From a bacterium (GTDB lineage Bacteria > Verrucomicrobiota > Kiritimatiellia > CAIVKH01), in NCBI GenBank assembly GCA_030432155.1, contig JAUIHQ010000008.1:1-32526 (forward strand): a stretch of 32,526 nt of DNA, given 5' to 3'. Below the pieces are notes generated by a model. That model made no database searches. It was not told the origin of the DNA and worked only from the letters and a program-made list of their open reading frames with translations. How positions within the stretch are numbered: the first letter of the stretch is position 1; the number at the start of each line of letters is the position of its first letter. Below are positions 30,201-32,526 of the stretch, piece after piece. The translations under genes were made by a program, and so were the position numbers.

Positions 30201-31208
30201 CGTGATCGCGGTCTCCGCGCCCCAGGAGAAGGATGACGGGAACTTCAGCCCGTCCTCGTCGTCCAGCCCGCCGATAAGGTCATCGCCGTCGGCGGTGCTC
30301 CTGCTGCCGTTGTTCGGCGCATCGGCTTCGCCGTCCACGCGCGTCCCCAATCGCGGGCCGACCGGCACGTGGCGGGCGCCGTTATCGGCGAACCGTACCG
30401 GGTAGCCATTGAAGGCATCGCCGTAGTCGAGCCGGATATCCGCCTGGGCGACTGCGGACTCACTGCTCACGTCGCTGGGATTACCCGCGACAACCCAGTA
30501 ATACGCGGACGTGTAGTTGCCCCAGGACACCGTCGTATCCAGCCAATCCGTGCCCATGGTGCTGCCCAGGTAGGTGGCAATATTGAAACTGTTCAGATAT
30601 GCGCGGTAGACAAAGTATTCATCCGCGTTATCCGCCGCGGACCAGTCCACGAGGACACCGGGACCGGCCTGCCGGGATGCGGTTACATTCTGGGGAACCG
30701 AGGGTGTGGTGTAGGTCCAGACAAAATCCACCGCGTAGCTGTGCCGGCCGTTGCCGATGCCTGAGAACGTTTGAACAAAACCCGGCTGTGCGCCGAAGAA
30801 GTTGGTTTCAAGAATCGATGCGTCGTTCAATACACAATCGTCACCGCTGTTGATCGAGCAGCGGGGGGCATCATCATCTTCCCACGCCCTCATGCCGAAC
30901 GTAATAAAGTTGGCGTCGATATTCGTGCGAACAACAATCACCTGGTTGTAGGCGACGAAGGAATCGCCGTCGATGTCCGCGGTAAAGCAACCGCTCTCCA
31001 TGGTGGGTCCGGCATCGTCATCCACCACGATGATCGCGGTGTATTCTTCACTCCCCACCTCGCCGCACCCCGACTCCGTATGGGAAATCCACTTAAGAGT
31101 CACGGAGTAGTCCTTGTTGATCGCGGGAGCTTCCGTCGTGATGTACCCGCATAACAGGAGGCTGAAGCCCGTCATGATCCATCGTCGATGCAACGACTGT
31201 TTCGTCAT
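24249..31208 (-). CDS. Giant surface protein: Fn3-like + GEVED + multiple beta-helix/choice-of-anchor-Q modules
   Basis: Track ORF 24249..31334; start at 31208 gives a signal-peptide-like MTKQSLHRRWIMTGFSLLLCGYITTEAPA. VPQNVTASRQAGPGVLVDWSAADNADEYFVYRA, GEGEVEDYVITVQG, repeated NIQDAIDAAxxGxxVxVSNGVYxTGGRT modules, C-terminal NRNYRVRVELAP. Confidence 0.93.
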   Translation of the reverse strand: MTKQSLHRRWIMTGFSLLLCGYITTEAPAINKDYSVTLKWISHTESGCGEVGSEEYTAIIVVDDDAGPTMESGCFTADIDGDSFVAYNQVIVVRTNIDANFITFGMRAWEDDDAPRCSINSGDDCVLNDASILETNFFGAQPGFVQTFSGIGNGRHSYAVDFVWTYTTPSVPQNVTASRQAGPGVLVDWSAADNADEYFVYRAYLNSFNIATYLGSTMGTDWLDTTVSWGNYTSAYYWVVAGNPSDVSSESAVAQADIRLDYGDAFNGYPVRFADNGARHVPVGPRLGTRVDGEADAPNNGSRSTADGDDLIGGLDDEDGLKFPSSFSWGAETAITILVSQTSGRLNVWIDWDGDDTWETGERIFDAVLAAGFHTIPITPPVDLYLTSNTVHAVRARITTSSSGTQAVDGFGGEGEVEDYVITVQGTPEGLTEIFDTGMTNLSFSSITFTPDSDSPLYYEMCSRDVSGYFKDPTGGMALDFSSTNEITIGPFREPVPVWNAGGTETFHTSVRVGRDGYIRFATSPEPEDFVTLDRHFDGLRLSALFSDLDGTVDRVSWKELSDRVVVTWDEATRTVVLFGTTVTTNSFQAELFFDGRLRISMLEIGNGDGIVGLSRDDDTPYPLTDLNALAACCGIVPDNSDISLVPGSAVITAGGSPNTAGDNFDLDTTGGGADMTLQCGFGDLGKLFLNVDATNLYIGATGVDPEGPNAMLIFLGLSSLTDNHTNLAAKTGGPGALDNLDNLSFGQPMDLALIVGDEFGDGNFTSFSIGGNDFGQGVFYLGGGASAPSAITGAQLSQFDGFGTSAVTNQNMDGDQQVNRWEASIPLSAINAPAGIADLGQVSVLGVVVGGNIGGDRYISGNYLGASAAGTLGGDNNYGFSSVTIEPLIFNSDGNRYVAPGGGHLFPFLTWAHAATNIQDAIDAASAGETIFVSNGVYNTGGRTATDSTTTNRVFVDKPLHLVGVNGPSVTIIEGKGPNGDAAIRGIWLTNGASLTGFTITNGATRTVGGLITHEMAGGIWAQSTSVIVSNCMITGNTADFSGGGSWQGTFYNSSFIANISTEGGGGPRNGILYNCLVKGNRATIFDGGGAAGGTLYNCLVVGNHAGRFGGASQNTRMINCTVVSNTAGDSVGGVYQNAATNSIIWGNTAPSNANHYSMSGSYNLTTPLLPGAGNVDSTPVFVNAAGGDFRLLSTSPGINAGNNADAPAGSDLDGNSRIAFGTVDMGAYELLALTVAAVVTNTSDGDAGSLRQAVIARPDGGFIYFDSSLSGQTLTLESQLVIDKDLTIDASGLGVAPILSGGNSNRVIFITNATVVLDTLTIADGTVTNTDSLNRGGGISARDANLTVRNSTIRNNAATFGGGVSVINGYSFFENVTIADNAALSAFPDGGGVLMDGTAIVHFVHSTIANNQATDEGGGIKVNGGQLILENTVVAGNGPSIEGSDIRFAVDQLIGTNFIGITSGATLPSGTVLTGNPLLGPLQDNGGPTWTLEPATNSPLLDAAGPSGIDRDQRGAPRPSGLPDIGAVEVFTNTTYFVAIDNPSPQWPYITWSTAATNIQDAIDAAAAGGNVVVSNGVYQTGGRTVPGSLLTNRVVIDKPITVESVNGPEVTLIMGESVSGDAAVRCVWMTNSSTLVGFTLTNGATRTSGDISTERSGGGVWAQSTNAVVSNCTLTENWASSDGGGSYGGTLNNCTLTGNSAAFGGGASFYLNPGTLNHCTLTGNSAIEGGGAWGGTLNNCTLTGNSANRGGGAWGSTLNNCTLTGNSANEGGGGASDSALNNCTLTGNSASFGGGASGSTLNNCIVYFNTAPSGANYALSTINDTCTTPMPGSGTGNITNAPMFVNAAGGDYRLALGSPCINRGNNAIAVGTTDLDGNPRIAFGTVDMGAYEYQTPALSGAVHYVVLDNPNAGFPYTTWDIAAAGIQDAIDAAVDGNTVLVSNGVYQTGGRTVAGSLLTNRVVIDKPITVESVNGAEVTIIRGKQPKSDAAVRCVWMTNGATLVGFTLTNGATRVDFSASEGSGGGAVGGTLRDSRVTGNAAEFQGGGVYQVVVINSVLSGNSAEYGGGAQSSTLNNSLLVGNTGWFAGGGARFSTLNNCTVVGNTVGAFGFAGGGVEGSTLNNSIVFDNTAPDGANYFAGSINFSCTTPLPPGPGNVTNDPMFVDAANSNFTLMASSPARDSGNNALAPSGPDLAGNPRIVHGYVDMGAFEFQGGTGQGDFDGDGDGNGDERVAGTDFMDPNDVFRTSGVMGGGVLIDSVAGRLYAVDYNDDLSAEPQVWTEFTNNIAGTDGPITIHDPDDATNRNYRVRVELAP
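25790..26165 (-). repeat. Tandem repeats of about 63 bp (21 codons) encoding beta-helix rungs
   Basis: Repeated cagttgttcagcgtgctgccccacgcgccgccgcctctgttcgccgaattgcctgtcagcgta, encoding LNNCTLTGNSAxxGGGAWGST. Confidence 0.88.
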
Positions 31209-31263
31209 CGGTATTGTGTACCCCTCGGTTCTCTGATTCGCTTGCAATGCAGGCCCGCCCCCC

Positions 31264-31280
31264 ATAGGGGTTTCCCCTAT
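31264..31280. promoter_or_regulatory. Perfect palindrome ATAGGGG-TTT-CCCCTAT upstream of the giant beta-helix gene
   Basis: 7-bp perfect arms, centred about 64 bp upstream of the start codon at 31208. Confidence 0.45.
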
Positions 31281-31289
31281 AAAGCCCTT

Positions 31290-31487
31290 ATCGCGCACGA
31301 TGTCCACACTTTTTACCGGGAGGTCTTCGATCAATGTCTGGCCGAATCACCACGCATCCACGGAAACCTGCAGCACGATTTCCACATCGCGGTGATGATG
31401 CGTGAACACGGCGTGACGCAGATCCTCACCGAGGACCGCGATTTTGTGATGTTCCCGTGGGTTGAGATCCTACGCCTGTCCCGCTGA
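31290..31487 (+). pseudogene. C-terminal remnant of a VapC-like PIN-domain toxin
   Basis: Track ORF 31188..31487; the segment HDVHTFYREVFDQCLAESPRIHGNLQHDFHIAVMMREHGVTQILTEDRDFVMFPWVEILRL matches the GNxxHDxHIAxxMxEHGVxxIxTxDxDFxxFP pattern of VapC C-termini. The N-terminal half is absent. Confidence 0.7.
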
Positions 31488-31489
31488 GT

Positions 31490-31598
31490 CCAGTCGGAAG
31501 AACGTATCGGTATTATTTCAGTCTTCCTCAATAGGTTTCGGGTGTCAGGTTTCAGGTCCTCCTGACACCTGAACACTGAAACCTGAAACCAAATCGTC
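31490..31598 (-). repeat. 109-bp dispersed repeat, copy B (inverted relative to copy A)
   Basis: ccagtcggaagaacgtatcggtattatttcagtcttcctcaataggtttcgggtgtcaggtttcagg...; reverse complement nearly identical to 10929-11037. Confidence 0.9.
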
Positions 31599-31704
31599 TG
31601 GCACATGTATACCGATACGTATTTGCTATTGGTATGAGTCCAGCCGTCATCGCGAATATGCGGGCAGGCGCAGGGCCGGCGCCGGAAGTCGAGTCCCCCA
31701 CAAA

Positions 31705-31736
31705 CAAAACGGCGCCCGTTTCCAGACGCCGTTTGT
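31705..31736 (-). terminator. Rho-independent terminator
   Basis: AAACGGCG (31707-31714) pairs with CGCCGTTT (31727-31734), downstream of the reverse-strand stop at 31756. Confidence 0.72.
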
Positions 31737-31755
31737 TCATCAAGAGTGGATTCGA

Positions 31756-32205
31756 TCAATCAACGTAATAGGAGTAATTCTGACCGCCGTTGTTGTCCCA
31801 GTACCAGTTCCCGCCGGCATCGGTGACATACAGGGCGTATTCGATGGTGAACGGGGTGAAGGGCTGACCCATGTACTGCCCGTTCTCACCCGAGGCCGAG
31901 AACCACACCGACCAGGCTTCGTCATACCCGCCGTACGGATTCTGCACATTGGCCTGCCATTCCGCAGGACGGCTCCACATCACGCTCTGCCAACCGTCAT
32001 CGGTATACACGGTTCCAGCCGTGTGACCCGGGGCAACCGGCCATACACCGAAGTCCACCTTCAACTGCGTTGCGAGCCATGTCGCATACTTCGTGTAGTC
32101 GTAGCGTCCATCGACCTTCTTGAACCAGATCGTCTCCGCCTGAACCGCACCCGCGGCCAGACCCAGAACTGCGCCCATCGCCAACATCTTCAGAAGCTTT
32201 TTCAT
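31756..32205 (-). CDS. Small secreted CBM25/53-like domain protein
   Basis: Start at 32205 with AAAGGGGAAC upstream; MKKLLKMLAMGAVLGLAAGAVQAETIWFKK signal peptide; C-terminal PFTIEYALYVTDAGGNWYWDNNGGQNYSYYVD resembles starch-binding WDNNxGxNY motifs. Confidence 0.75.
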   Translation of the reverse strand: MKKLLKMLAMGAVLGLAAGAVQAETIWFKKVDGRYDYTKYATWLATQLKVDFGVWPVAPGHTAGTVYTDDGWQSVMWSRPAEWQANVQNPYGGYDEAWSVWFSASGENGQYMGQPFTPFTIEYALYVTDAGGNWYWDNNGGQNYSYYVD

Positions 32206-32526
32206 TCTTGTTCCCCTTTTCTCAATGGTTTCATGCACCTGCCGACACAACCCGGCATTGAGTACAATGCAGACCCTATGCCGCCCGGCCCGGCCGGTCA
32301 AGCAATTTATTAAAACGATTCTGCTTGATTTGTAAACAATTGATGGGCAGTGCTTAATCATATAGATTTGAGGGGTGAACCCGACGCAACCAACGGTGCG
32401 GTTATCAGCGGATGGGCACCCTCGGCGACACCGGCTAGCCCAAGTTCGACAGTTACGCGACCGAAATTGCCGATTTGCTAAGGAACTCGGTTACTGACCC
32501 CCGATTTTCTCCACTACATTTTGGAT

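Noticed and set aside
31331-31759. 142-aa reverse ORF
   Set aside because: Its core (FQVSVFRCQEDLKPDTRNLLRKTEIIPIRSSDW) is translation of dispersed repeat B.
32377-32526. Possible insertion-sequence end at the right edge (ggttactgacccccgattttctccactacattttggat)
   Set aside because: Suggestive sequence but no transposase ORF or paired inverted repeat visible within the window; cannot be supported.

Overview
High-GC bacterial chromosome fragment, probably from an environmental PVC-type lineage (Kiritimatiellota/Verrucomicrobiota-like; this is an inference from protein architecture). Most of it encodes very large secreted, repeat-built surface proteins: a left-edge partial cadherin/Ig-like repeat protein that the ORF track misses, an FG-GAP + ASPIC/UnbV protein followed by a GT-C-like membrane glycosyltransferase, a CSLREA/beta-helix/LamG/TSP3 protein, a 630-aa PKD-like secreted protein, and two tandem giant right-handed beta-helix proteins (1948 aa and about 2320 aa). 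Other genes are a GNAT / NAD-binding_4 reductase / GNAT cluster, tRNA-Glu(CTC), a GIY-YIG protein, a DUF4172-Fic protein, a Gfo/Idh/MocA oxidoreductase and a small secreted CBM-like protein. The least explained material lies between the genes: (i) a hairpin-repeat family with invariant outer arms and an asymmetric internal loop but differing self-complementary inner stems, one copy abutting the tRNA 3' CCA and two others bracketing a 2-kb GIY-YIG/Fic/toxin-remnant segment; (ii) a 109-bp dispersed repeat in inverted orientation flanking about 20 kb, both copies beside truncated toxin genes; (iii) a decayed second GIY-YIG fragment fused to a small dispersed-repeat motif; (iv) a degenerate heptanucleotide array carried in frame inside a membrane-protein gene; (v) a nested palindrome of about 160 bp overlapping the stop codon of a surface-protein gene; (vi) a CTATAGCCC operator-like array overlapping the Fic start codon. 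All calls come from reading the sequence; no database search was run.
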